From assembly GCF_900291955.1 (NCBI RefSeq), contig NZ_OLMR01000001.1, positions 372,001 to 436,000 on the forward strand: a DNA stretch of 64,000 nucleotides. The letters are read 5' to 3'. The notes under the pieces were generated by a model. It was not told the DNA's origin, searched no databases, and worked only from the letters and a program-made list of their open reading frames with translations. Each line of letters begins with the position of its first letter. The first letter of the stretch is position 1. This document shows, one piece after another, positions 32,600-41,030 of this stretch. This DNA comes from Pseudoruminococcus massiliensis (GTDB lineage Bacteria; Bacillota; Clostridia; Oscillospirales; Acutalibacteraceae). The position numbers and the translations under genes are program-made.

Positions 32600-32760
32600 A
32601 TATTTTCAGACGGAACTGAGGGAAATCAGTGAGAATCTGATGCAACCGCCATTACCGTATGTTGAGGCTTTAGCCAAGATTAAGTCGGGTCGCTCGCTGT
32701 TTGATTTATAAACTTATTGATACTTTCGGGCATTTGGGAAAGTACAGAGTAAGGAGTTAT
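32600..32760 (+). promoter_or_regulatory. Cobalamin riboswitch
   Basis: Core elements are in order: GGGAAATCAGTGAGAATCTGA (written here in parts GGGAA-TCAGTGAGAAT-CTGATGC), the B12 box GCAACCGCCATTACCGTA (variant of GCAGCCCCCGCTACTGTG) and GCCAAGA..GTCGGGTCGCTC. They precede a terminator and a DUF4430 gene. Cobalamin binding should favour the terminator and shut the operon off. Confidence 0.88.
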
Positions 32761-32791
32761 TAAGTATTTAGCTTGATAGCTTGTTTTCTGT

Positions 32792-32828
32792 GCCAATTTG
32801 CAGTTTGTGAATTGGCTTTTTTTGTTTT
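32792..32828 (+). terminator. Riboswitch expression-platform terminator
   Basis: GCCAATT (32792-32798)/AATTGGC (32810-32816) is followed by seven T and then GTTTT. It stands between the aptamer and the first gene, consistent with transcriptional OFF control. Confidence 0.85.
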
Positions 32829-32877
32829 CTCTTTTTCTCGAATTTATTATAAAATTTTTATTAAGGGGAAAATCAAA

Positions 32878-33849
32878 ATGAAATTTAAAAGAATCTTATG
32901 CTCTGCTTTAGCAGCAGCTCTTGCAGTCAGCTCATTCAGCATTTCTGCATTTGCTGATGATGAAAAGCAAATGTCCGTGACAGTAAGAATTGAGGGAATC
33001 AACAAGAATTTATACTATGATACTGTTGAGGTTCCTTATACAGGCGATAATCTTACAGTTCAGAATGCTCTTATGTATGTTGACGAAAAGAACGATGATA
33101 TTACTATCAGTGGCATTGAGAGTGGCTGGATAACCGCTGTTAATGATGATATGCAAGCTACCTTTGGTGGCTGGGATGGTTGGCTCTATACAGTAAACGG
33201 AGTTTCTCCGACAGATACAGTCAACAATTACAATCTTTCTGAGGGCGACAGCGTTGTTCTTTATTACGGTGACCCATATGGTGTTGGTATGCAGTATCCA
33301 GAGGTTGATGCTTCTAAAATCAGCGAGGGTATTCTTACATTCACAAGCCAAGATACAACATATGATGCAGATTATAACCCAAGCATAAGCACAAACCCTG
33401 TAACAGACGCAACTGTTGAGTGGGGTACTGATAATGGCACTGTAAGCTATACAACCGACGAAAACGGTTCTATCAACATTGAAGATAAGTACTTAACAGA
33501 GGGTAAGCATTCTCTTTCTATAAGCAAGCTTAGTGAAAATGGTATTCCGCTTGTACTTCGCCTTGCACCTGATTATGAGATTAATGTTCCTGCAAAATCT
33601 GATGAATCAAGTGCTGAGAGTTCAGAAGTAAGTCAGGAAAGCTCTATTGAATCAAGCACAACTGAAAGCTCACAACCAGAAGTAAGCACAGAATCTTCAG
33701 CAGAACCAACAAGCACAGTATCTACAACATCTCAAAACGGTAAAGCACCTTCAACTGGTGATTCATCAGCAATGACTATCGTTGCTTTAACAACTGCTAT
33801 GGCTTTTGCAGTAATCTTAATGACAAGAAAGAGAAACAATGAAAAATAA
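32878..33849 (+). CDS. Sortase-anchored DUF4430 (transcobalamin C-domain-like) surface protein
   Basis: The 323-residue secreted protein has a signal peptide (1-26, cut near SAFADD) and a DUF4430 domain (about 28-140) with the aromatic signature GGWDGWLYTVNGVSP and SEGDSVVLYYGDP. An Ig-like beta domain (about 150-245) is followed by a Ser/Glu/Thr-rich stalk and an APSTG sorting motif with a hydrophobic segment and RKRNN tail. DUF4430 is related to the C-terminal beta domain of intrinsic factor/transcobalamin. Cobalamin-riboswitch control supports corrinoid binding. The ATG at 32878 follows AAGGGGA. Confidence 0.85.
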   Translation: MKFKRILCSALAAALAVSSFSISAFADDEKQMSVTVRIEGINKNLYYDTVEVPYTGDNLTVQNALMYVDEKNDDITISGIESGWITAVNDDMQATFGGWDGWLYTVNGVSPTDTVNNYNLSEGDSVVLYYGDPYGVGMQYPEVDASKISEGILTFTSQDTTYDADYNPSISTNPVTDATVEWGTDNGTVSYTTDENGSINIEDKYLTEGKHSLSISKLSENGIPLVLRLAPDYEINVPAKSDESSAESSEVSQESSIESSTTESSQPEVSTESSAEPTSTVSTTSQNGKAPSTGDSSAMTIVALTTAMAFAVILMTRKRNNEK

Positions 33850-35779
33850 TTTTGCGAGTAGAATAATTTCAATTATGCTTCTTGCAGTTATGTTGGCAGG
33901 GATTTTTATTCCTGCCAATTTTTACATAACAGCAGAGGCAGTAGCTAATGATACAGAAAGCGTCATTGATGGCATATTAAAATGGAAACAAAATGGCTCA
34001 GCACAAAATCTTGCTGATGAAATTAGCGATAGCATGGGAAGTAGTATTTCTGATTGGTATGCAATTTCAATTTCACGATATAAATATAATATTGATTTTT
34101 CAAATTGTGTCAAATCTCTTGATAAATACATAAATTCCGCTGAAAATCTTCGTGCTACTGATATGCAGAGAATTGCTATAGCCTATACTGCTATGGGGAG
34201 TAAATCTGATTATATTAAAACTGCACTCAATGGTTCTATTGGTAATCTTGGAATTATGAGTTATGCTTATGGTCTTATTATGCTTGATTGCGGGACATAC
34301 TACGGCAGTATGACACGAGATGAAATCATCAATAAAATTTTGTCTATGCAGTTTTCTGACGGTGGCTGGGGACTTATGCAAAATTCTGATGTCGATGTCA
34401 CAGCTATGACCATTCAAGCTTTGGCAAGATACTATAAGCACAGCGATGTCAAAAATGCTATTGATAAAGCTCTTGATTATCTGTCAAAAAGGCAACAGAC
34501 TGACGGTGACTTCAAAAGCTATGGCACTCCTAATGCAGAAAGTACTGCACAGGTTTTGCTTGCATTAAGCACTATGAAAATTAACTGCAATACTGACAGA
34601 CGATTTATCAAAAATGGAAATACAGTTTATGATGGACTTTTGAAATATCATAATTCTGACGGAAGTTTTTCTCATACATATGGTGGCAACAGCAACCAAC
34701 TTGCAACTGTTCAAGCTTTATATGCAACCATTTCACTTTGGCGATTTGAAAGAGGAAAAACCGCTTTCTTTGAGTTTGTCAGCAATAGTATTCAAAGAGA
34801 AATTAGCACAAAGCCTGAACCAAAACCAAATAAAGATAATTCAAAACCAAATAATTCAAACTCTATAAGTTCTAAGCCTGATAGTTCAAGCAGTAGCAAT
34901 AACAGTAATAGAAATGATACTTCAAGCTATTCTCAAGCTTCTCAGACAAGTAAGCCAAGTCAAAGCAGCCGTATAAATTCGAATATTTCAAGCAAAATCG
35001 AAGGTTCAAAAACCGAACTTTCAACAAACAGCAAGCAAAATGTTGAAAACTCAGCCATAAGAAAAGCTGAAAGTAGCGAAACTACTACTTTAGAAAGCTC
35101 AAAAACTGAATCTATTGAAAATTCTGATATAGAAGAAATATCCGAATATAACAAAGAAAGTTCAAATCTTTCAAAAATAGAAAGCTCTGACACTACTGAA
35201 ACTCAAGCTGTAAATTATAATCTTATTATTGCTTTATGCTTATTGGGAATTTTTGTTATAATCTTTGTTGTACTTATTATTCGTAAAAAGCTAAACAAAA
35301 CAAATATTATAGTTCTTGTTGTGTTATTTGCATTTTTAACAGGTATTTCACTTACTATAAAGATTGAAACGCCAAACCAATACTACAATGAAGCTTCGGA
35401 TAATAAGCAAAATACCAAGACAGTAACTATATCAATCTCTTGCAAAAATGCTATCGGAAAAACTGATAATAAAAAAATTCCTGAGAATGGAATTATTCTT
35501 GATGATACAGAGTTTTCAATTTCAGAGGGTGATACTGTTTTTGATGTGCTTGTTTCAGCAACAAAGAAAAATAAAATACAAATTGATTATGATAGCTCAA
35601 ACGAAACTGTATATGTCAAAGGAATAAACGGCTTATATGAATTTGATTGCGGAGAACTTTCGGGCTGGATGTATAAAGTAAACGGCGAAACACCAAATGT
35701 CGGCTGTTCGGGCTATAAACTTAAAGACGGCGATGTAATAGAATGGGTTTACACTGCTAATATTGGAAAGGATTTATAA
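33839..35779 (+). CDS. Transcobalamin-like membrane protein: alpha/alpha-toroid plus DUF4430
   Basis: The 646-residue protein has a signal peptide (about 1-33) and an alpha/alpha-toroid of prenyltransferase/squalene-cyclase type repeats (about 45-320). The repeats include DGGWGLMQNSDVDVTAMTIQAL and DGDFKSYGTPNAESTAQVLLAL (each in parts), and DGSFSHTYGGNSNQLATVQA. A Ser/Asn-rich linker (about 325-455), a membrane hairpin (about 458-482 and 488-507) and a C-terminal DUF4430 domain (about 525-646, SGWMYKVNGETPNVGC) follow. Both folded domains would face outside. This pair of folds is that of intrinsic factor/transcobalamin, so corrinoid capture is likely. The start overlaps the previous gene by 11 bases. 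Confidence 0.85.
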   Translation: MKNNFASRIISIMLLAVMLAGIFIPANFYITAEAVANDTESVIDGILKWKQNGSAQNLADEISDSMGSSISDWYAISISRYKYNIDFSNCVKSLDKYINSAENLRATDMQRIAIAYTAMGSKSDYIKTALNGSIGNLGIMSYAYGLIMLDCGTYYGSMTRDEIINKILSMQFSDGGWGLMQNSDVDVTAMTIQALARYYKHSDVKNAIDKALDYLSKRQQTDGDFKSYGTPNAESTAQVLLALSTMKINCNTDRRFIKNGNTVYDGLLKYHNSDGSFSHTYGGNSNQLATVQALYATISLWRFERGKTAFFEFVSNSIQREISTKPEPKPNKDNSKPNNSNSISSKPDSSSSSNNSNRNDTSSYSQASQTSKPSQSSRINSNISSKIEGSKTELSTNSKQNVENSAIRKAESSETTTLESSKTESIENSDIEEISEYNKESSNLSKIESSDTTETQAVNYNLIIALCLLGIFVIIFVVLIIRKKLNKTNIIVLVVLFAFLTGISLTIKIETPNQYYNEASDNKQNTKTVTISISCKNAIGKTDNKKIPENGIILDDTEFSISEGDTVFDVLVSATKKNKIQIDYDSSNETVYVKGINGLYEFDCGELSGWMYKVNGETPNVGCSGYKLKDGDVIEWVYTANIGKDL

Positions 35780-36639
35780 TGAGAGCTTTTTCAGAACACA
35801 ACCCTATTGCTATTTTTATGCATTTTATGCTGACAATAATCATAGCAATGTTTATACAAAATCCAATAATATTACTGCTTGCCTTGTTTGGCTCGATACT
35901 CTATTATGCGGTAACTTTTAGAAAAATCTCTGCAAAGAAGCTTATTTTCTGGATATTGCTTTTTTTACTGATTTCGCTTATAAATCCTATATTTTCGCAC
36001 AAAGGCGAAACGGTTTTATTATTTATAAACGGAAAAGCTATAACTCTTGAGGCTCTTTTCTATGGCATAAATAACGGAATTATGATTCTTGCGGTTATGA
36101 TTTGGTTTCTTGTTTTCTCGGAAATAATGACTTCTGATAAGGTTATGTATATCTTTGGAAAATTCAGCCCACGACTTGCACTTCTTGTATCAATGTCGCT
36201 TAGATATATTCCACTATATCGACAAAGGGCAGGTATTATCAACAACGCTCAAAAAACTATGGGCTTATATAAAGAAAGTAATATAATAGATAATGTAAAA
36301 GGTGGTATTCGTGTAACCTCATCTCTAATAACTTGGTCGCTCGAAACCTCTGTTGATACTGCGGATTCCTTTGCTGCTCGTGGCGGTGAGTTAAAGCATA
36401 GAAGTTCATTTTCTCTTTTTAAATTTCGCAAGAATGATACAGTTTTGATTATAATTTCTATTGTGTTATTTTCAGCAGTAATATCAGCACAAGCTGTGGG
36501 TATTCTTTCAGTTGATTATTATGCCTCAGGAAATTTTTTCAGCAAGCTTAGTTTTGGAATTATTGCTATTATGGCGTATTCGGCATATTTCATACTATCA
36601 GTAATTCCATTTATAACCGAAATCTTAGCACGAAAATAG
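35779..36639 (+). CDS. ECF transporter T component (EcfT/CbiQ-like)
   Basis: This 286-residue membrane protein has about six segments and the EcfT coupling-helix motif ETSVDTADSFAARG (about 192-205). EcfT joins the two ATPases to a substrate-binding S component in energy-coupling-factor importers. It overlaps the preceding stop by one base, so it belongs to the cobalamin-controlled operon. No EcfA ATPases or S component are encoded here; the operon ends with this gene. Confidence 0.88.
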   Translation: MRAFSEHNPIAIFMHFMLTIIIAMFIQNPIILLLALFGSILYYAVTFRKISAKKLIFWILLFLLISLINPIFSHKGETVLLFINGKAITLEALFYGINNGIMILAVMIWFLVFSEIMTSDKVMYIFGKFSPRLALLVSMSLRYIPLYRQRAGIINNAQKTMGLYKESNIIDNVKGGIRVTSSLITWSLETSVDTADSFAARGGELKHRSSFSLFKFRKNDTVLIIISIVLFSAVISAQAVGILSVDYYASGNFFSKLSFGIIAIMAYSAYFILSVIPFITEILARK

Positions 36640-36646
36640 CTGTAAT

Positions 36647-36675
36647 TTGACAAGTAATCCTCAGAGCGGTATAAT
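36647..36675 (+). promoter_or_regulatory. mrnC promoter
   Basis: TTGACA (36647-36652), 17 bases, TATAAT (36670-36675). GAGCGGTATAAT at the -10 recurs exactly 32 bases further on, at the mrnC start. Confidence 0.85.
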
Positions 36676-36705
36676 ATCAACATATTATTATTGAGGAGCG
36701 GTATA

Positions 36706-37086
36706 ATGTCAAGAATTGAAAACTCTCCCTGTGACCCTAAATTATTAAGTCCGTTAGCTTTAGCTTTTGTTGGTGACGGAGTTTACGATTTATTTGTGCG
36801 TGAAAGGCTTGTATGCGAGGCTAATCGCCCAGTAAAAAAGCTCAATGAAGAAAAGGTTTCCATAGTAAGATGTTCTTCACAAGCAAAGCTTGTTGAAAAG
36901 CTTATGCCAATTCTGACTGAAGAAGAGCTTGATGTACTTAAAAGAGGCAGAAATGCTCATACACAGCATATCCCGAAAAATGCAACATCGGCAGATTATC
37001 ATTCAGCTACAGCTTTGGAAGCTTTATTAGGATATTTATATCTCGCTGGCAGAATTGAAAGAATAAGAGAATTATTAAAAAGTTAA
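36706..37086 (+). CDS. mrnC: Mini-ribonuclease III
   Basis: This 126-residue RNase III catalytic-domain protein lacks a dsRNA-binding domain. It matures 23S rRNA in Firmicutes. Family motifs are LAFVGDGVYDLFVRERL (about 20-36) and the C-terminal TALEALLGYLYLAG. The ATG at 36706 follows GAGGAGCGG. It is monocistronic, and the long repeat-rich spacer follows. Confidence 0.95.
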   Translation: MSRIENSPCDPKLLSPLALAFVGDGVYDLFVRERLVCEANRPVKKLNEEKVSIVRCSSQAKLVEKLMPILTEEELDVLKRGRNAHTQHIPKNATSADYHSATALEALLGYLYLAGRIERIRELLKS

Positions 37087-37104
37087 AAGCTTATCAACTT
37101 CCCC

Positions 37105-37405
37105 AAGATACTTAAAGTTTAGGTCAAGCCTTTTTAAAGGCTTGTAGGTCAAGGGCAACGCCCTTGTCGCTCTCCGAAGAGAGCGAAATGCCTTTGGGCG
37201 AAGCCCAACATTTATTTGTCCTTGAGCGGCGGACCTTGTCCGCCGCTTTTCCTTTTGTCAGCAACATTAGTCGAAAAGTGGCGAACTTCGTTCGTCACTT
37301 AGAGGGCAAGAGATGTTAAGGGCTTCGCCCTTAAAACCCACCAAAGGCTCTGCCTTTGGAAACTGCGAGCCTTTAAAAAGGCTCGAGCGAAACTTTTAAT
37401 GTCTT
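37105..37405. repeat. MITE-like hairpin-mosaic element, near-full-length copy D
   Basis: This 301-bp copy is inverted relative to the one at 7019-7320. The ends are AAGATACTTAAAGTTTAGG... and (reverse read) AAGACATTAAAAGTTTCG..., and the inverted repeat extends outward through CAACTTCCCC/GGGAAGTTG. Internal hairpins include GGGCAACGCCC, GCGGCGGACCTTGTCCGCCGC and GGGCTTCGCCC. Confidence 0.8.
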
Positions 37406-37570
37406 GGGAAGTTGGTTAGCTAAGCGGTAGTTTCTTCAACCGCGTCAATTAACTTAGTATATACACTACGAGCGAGACTTGTCGAGCGATTCCGCGTCTC
37501 GGGAGCGGCGGCTCGCCGCCTTGACCTAAACTTTAAATGTCTTGGGGAAGTTGGTTAGCTAATCGGTAGT
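37400..37570. repeat. Second module next to copy D (GCGAGCCGCCGC type)
   Basis: Imperfect direct repeats TGTCTTGGGAAGTTGGTTAGC (in parts; about 37400-37432 and 37546-37575) flank a GC-rich segment with CGAGCGAGACTTGTCGAGCG and GGGAGCGGCGGCTCGCCGCC (written here in two palindromic blocks). The reverse complement of this segment occurs twice at 59184-59430. No gene is present. Confidence 0.7.
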
Positions 37571-37601
37571 TTAGTTTTCTCCAACTCTAACCATAAAACA
37601 A

Positions 37602-37640
37602 AAAATGCAGTCAGGCTAATTTAGTCCGACTGCGTTTTTT
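37602..37640. terminator. Terminator of the UgtP-like gene
   Basis: AATGCAGTC..GG / CC.GACTGCGTT is flanked by A and T runs. On the minus strand it follows the glycosyltransferase stop. Confidence 0.75.
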
Positions 37641-37656
37641 CATTTCACTGAATATT

Positions 37657-38859
37657 TTATTTATCACAAAGCGTTTTCAAAAGCTTATATATATTTTCTG
37701 ATGAGTTGCCCTTAGAATATCTCTTTATACTTGCTCTCATATCCTCTAAGATTGTATCATCTGTCAAAAGTTCTGTTATAGTATTTGTACACTCTTTACC
37801 CTTAATAAGTCTTACTGCCATATTTTTAGCAGTTAAAAATTCCACATTCTGTTCTTCTTGTCCCGGAATAGGCTTATATGCAGCTATCGGAAGGTCTGAA
37901 GCTATCGCCTCAGAAACCGTTAAACCACCCGGTTTTGTAACTATCAAATCTGAAATATGCATATATCTCGGAATTTCCTCTGTAAAATACAAAAGCTTAG
38001 TTGGCTTAGATGGCTTTGGCTTTCTTGGCTTTTTAACAGTCTTGAAAAGGTGTTCTTGCTCAGAATTAAATTCTGCAATAAGAGCATTCTGCAAAATTGT
38101 CTTAGACAAATATCTATCAAAGGTTTCGTAAAGCTTTTCGTTTCTGCCTGTTATAAGTATAACCTGAAAATCTGGTTCTGCATTAACGATATTATGATAG
38201 ATTTTCAGAACATCTGTTACACCAAAGCTACCTGCCATAATCAGAACAGTTTTTAAATTTGGGTCTAAACCTTCTTCTATAAGAATATCTCTGCGTGAAA
38301 CTTCATTATAGAATTCTTGCTTCACAGGTATTCCAAAAGGATAGACTTTTTCTCTTGGAACTCCACGAGCCACCATATCTTCAACCATTTCTCGGCTTGA
38401 AACAATATAAGCATTAACATTTTCATTTATATATGTTTTGTGTGGTGCAAAGTCTGTTATTATACTTACAACAGGAATATCAATTTCTCCATCACCTTTG
38501 AGCATTGCTGCCATTTCTGAAGCAAAAGCATGAGTTGTAATAATAACATCAGACTGATATTTTTCTATGATTGGCAAAAGCTTTTTGCCAATCTGTGATG
38601 TAGCAATATTAACAGCTTTATTAAGAGAAGTATCTTTATCAGATGTCTTATAAATACCGCCATACATCTTAGGGGTTTTTGTTGCAAGGTAAACATAGCC
38701 ACCTGTAACAACCTTATTAAGTGTTGGACTTACAACCTGAATTGCATCTATAATATTAACCTCAGCATCGCTTTCTACACTCATAATATAGTTTTTAAGT
38801 GCATTTGCAGCACTCATATGTCCTCCGCCTGTTGTTGCGGAAAGTATCAAAATCTTCAT
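37657..38859 (-). CDS. GT28/MGDG-synthase-type glycosyltransferase (UgtP-like)
   Basis: The 400-residue processive diacylglycerol glucosyltransferase type begins MKILILSATTGGGHMSAANAL, the MGDG-synthase N-terminus, and has the donor-site region VTKPGGLTVSEAIA...PIPGQEEQN (about 318-345). It would add sugars to diacylglycerol for glycolipids or lipoteichoic-acid anchors. A basic insert, KKPRKPKPSKPTKL (about 285-298), is unusual and may aid membrane contact. The ATG at 38859 follows GGAGGGAAA. Confidence 0.87.
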   Translation of the reverse strand: MKILILSATTGGGHMSAANALKNYIMSVESDAEVNIIDAIQVVSPTLNKVVTGGYVYLATKTPKMYGGIYKTSDKDTSLNKAVNIATSQIGKKLLPIIEKYQSDVIITTHAFASEMAAMLKGDGEIDIPVVSIITDFAPHKTYINENVNAYIVSSREMVEDMVARGVPREKVYPFGIPVKQEFYNEVSRRDILIEEGLDPNLKTVLIMAGSFGVTDVLKIYHNIVNAEPDFQVILITGRNEKLYETFDRYLSKTILQNALIAEFNSEQEHLFKTVKKPRKPKPSKPTKLLYFTEEIPRYMHISDLIVTKPGGLTVSEAIASDLPIAAYKPIPGQEEQNVEFLTAKNMAVRLIKGKECTNTITELLTDDTILEDMRASIKRYSKGNSSENIYKLLKTLCDK

Positions 38860-39059
38860 ATAGTTTCCCTCCGAAAAATTTTGTAAATTAAGCAAACGAA
38901 TTATATTTGAGGTATATTATACAGCAACTCTATATTTTTTTCAATAAAAATATTTTGCGAAATCAATACTATGTTTATTTAATACGAGCTTGAATATAAC
39001 TATAATTCATAATAACTATGAAAAATTATCATAATTAAAGTTTTAAGCAACATTCATCT
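38860..39059. other. AT-rich upstream region of the UgtP-like gene
   Basis: It should hold the minus-strand promoter of the glycosyltransferase gene, but no convincing hexamers were found. Nothing else is visible. Confidence 0.4.
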
Positions 39060-39215
39060 TTAAGAAAACTCCTTGAGAGGATTCCCTACGAAAAGCATTC
39101 CACTGAAATGTTTTTCTACCCTCCTGTGTTTTAAGAAGTATAAAGTATTTCGCTATCTGCGGACGGCAACCAAAGGCTCTGATTTTGAAAAAGCTTGAGC
39201 AAAACTTTTAATTTA
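39060..39215. repeat. Decayed copy E of the hairpin-mosaic repeat
   Basis: This matches the reverse complement of copy A (2482-2660) with many changes: ATTCCCTACGAAAAGCATTCC, TGTTTTTCTACCCTCCTG and AAGCTTGAGCAAAACTTTTAA (in parts). Several palindromes have lost pairing, for example CCAAAGGCTCTGATTTTG. Confidence 0.7.
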
Positions 39216-39228
39216 TACAGAACTCAAA

Positions 39229-39612
39229 CTATTTAATTTCTCCATGCTTTTCGTAATCAGTAATCTGACTTACGGCATTTTTTTCATCAACAAAAACAAC
39301 CTTTGGTGTATGAGTTCTTGCTTCATCAGGCGTAAGTGTGCAATAAGACATAATTATAATCTTATCACCAGTAGAAACACATCTTGCAGCTGCTCCATTA
39401 AGACAAATTACACCTGAACCTCTCTCACCCGCAATAGTATAGGTTTCAAAACGAGAACCATTATTTATATCTACTATCTGAACCTTTTCATATTCAAGAA
39501 TCCCTGACGCTTCAAGAAGGTCTATATCCACTGTGATACTTCCAACATAATCAAGCTCTGCCTGAGTAACTATTGCTCTGTGGATTTTCGCTTTAAGCAT
39601 CTCGATTTGCAT
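39229..39612 (-). CDS. panD: Aspartate 1-decarboxylase
   Basis: This 127-residue pyruvoyl enzyme makes beta-alanine from aspartate for pantothenate. The self-cleavage site is GS in DYVGSITVD (about residues 24-25), and the family motifs NGSRFETY and [11 protein letters not shown] are present. The ATG at 39612 follows GGAGGAAG. It is the last gene of the panB-panC-panD run. Confidence 0.96.
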   Translation of the reverse strand: MQIEMLKAKIHRAIVTQAELDYVGSITVDIDLLEASGILEYEKVQIVDINNGSRFETYTIAGERGSGVICLNGAAARCVSTGDKIIIMSYCTLTPDEARTHTPKVVFVDEKNAVSQITDYEKHGEIK

Positions 39613-39630
39613 TAGTACTTCCTCCCTGTT

Positions 39631-40476
39631 TTAAACGGAAAACGAAAAATTATCTATAAGTCTTGTCTTACCTATCTTAACAGCAATAGCAACAAGAACA
39701 TCATTTTTTATTGCTTCAACATCTTGCATAGTAACTGCATCTACAACAGAAACATAATCAATCTTTGCAAGTGGTTCTGTATTTATAACTTCTGTTATTG
39801 CAGCTATAATCTTTTTGCTGTTGGTTTCGCCTGTTTTGATAACATCCATACCTTTCTTGAGTGAACGACTCAAAACAAGTGCGGCTTTTCTTTCATCAGG
39901 GTTAAGATATGTGTTTCTTGAGCTTTTAGCCAAACCATCAGCTTCTCTTACGATAGGGCAACCAACAATCTCTATATCAATATTGAAATCTCTTACCATA
40001 CGCTTAATAACAGCTAATTGCTGTGCGTCCTTCTGACCGAAATATGCTCTATCTGGCTTAACTATATTGAAAAGCTTGAGAACAACTGTGCATACTCCTC
40101 TGAAATGAGTAGGTCTGCTCTTTCCACAAAGATTTTTTGTGATAATATCCATATCTACAAAAGTGCAGAAATCATCATAATACATATCGCTTACATCAGG
40201 TCTGAAAATTAAATCTGCACCTGTATCCTCACAAAGCTTTGCGTCACGCTCTGGGTCACGAGGATAGCTTTCTAAATCTTCTGTTGGCCCGAATTGTATC
40301 GGATTCAGAAAAATACTTACAACGGTTCTGTCATTTTGTGCGACAGACTTCGCAATTAAGCTTTGATGTCCTTCGTGCAAGTAGCCCATAGTTGGCACTA
40401 AACCAACAGTTAAGCCTTCCTTACGCCACTCATTAACAATATCTCTAACTTCTTGAACAGTTTTTACTATTTTCAT
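39631..40476 (-). CDS. panC: Pantothenate synthetase
   Basis: This 281-residue enzyme joins pantoate and beta-alanine using ATP. Nucleotide-binding motifs PTMGYLHEGH (about 29-38) and the KMSKS-like SSRN segment (LAKSSRNTYL, about 176-185) are present, with YFGQKDAQQL. It lies 18 bases before panD. Confidence 0.97.
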   Translation of the reverse strand: MKIVKTVQEVRDIVNEWRKEGLTVGLVPTMGYLHEGHQSLIAKSVAQNDRTVVSIFLNPIQFGPTEDLESYPRDPERDAKLCEDTGADLIFRPDVSDMYYDDFCTFVDMDIITKNLCGKSRPTHFRGVCTVVLKLFNIVKPDRAYFGQKDAQQLAVIKRMVRDFNIDIEIVGCPIVREADGLAKSSRNTYLNPDERKAALVLSRSLKKGMDVIKTGETNSKKIIAAITEVINTEPLAKIDYVSVVDAVTMQDVEAIKNDVLVAIAVKIGKTRLIDNFSFSV

Positions 40477-40536
40477 TTTCTATTCCTCCTAATTAAGAGC
40501 TTTACTCTTAAAACCTACAATATATGCTTTTCTAAA

Positions 40537-41016
40537 TTACTTATTTATAATCAATCTTTTTGCAGATAAGTCTTCAACTTTAAGCTTTATAATACAAGTA
40601 TGCTTTACTGCCTCTGGTTCAAATTCAAATTTTTCGCCGCTTGGCTTTGCATATTGGTTCATTAAAAGTTTAAGTGCTTCTAACTTTTCATCATCAGCAA
40701 CATATTCAATTTTACCATAGCCCATTACACTCTCATATTCAGCAACAGACTTACAAGCAATATCATATGTAAGAACAGAAAGCATATTTTCCATAACAAA
40801 GCCGACTTTATTATTTTTCTTAATCAAATCGTGCTTTTTTCCAACATCTGCACCATGAAAATAGAGCGTAATTTCTTCGCCATCAATTTTCATTCCAAAA
40901 TTCATTGGCACAACATATGGATATTCATTAGAAAATGAAATATGGCATACTTCACAGCGTTTCATAATTTCAACTATCTGTGAAAAATCTGTAATTTCTC
41001 TATCTGTTCTTCTCAT
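40537..41016 (-). CDS. Pyridoxamine 5'-phosphate oxidase-like flavin-binding protein
   Basis: The 159-residue split-barrel protein begins MRRTDREITDFSQIVEIMKRCEVCHIS (in parts) and has PYVVPMNFG and LYFHGADVGKKHDLI, typical of the NimA/FMN-binding group. Substrates of this group vary widely, and nothing here fixes one. It is inserted between panB and panC on the same strand, 14 bases after panB. Confidence 0.83.
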   Translation of the reverse strand: MRRTDREITDFSQIVEIMKRCEVCHISFSNEYPYVVPMNFGMKIDGEEITLYFHGADVGKKHDLIKKNNKVGFVMENMLSVLTYDIACKSVAEYESVMGYGKIEYVADDEKLEALKLLMNQYAKPSGEKFEFEPEAVKHTCIIKLKVEDLSAKRLIINK

Positions 41017-41030
41017 AATATCACCCTTAA

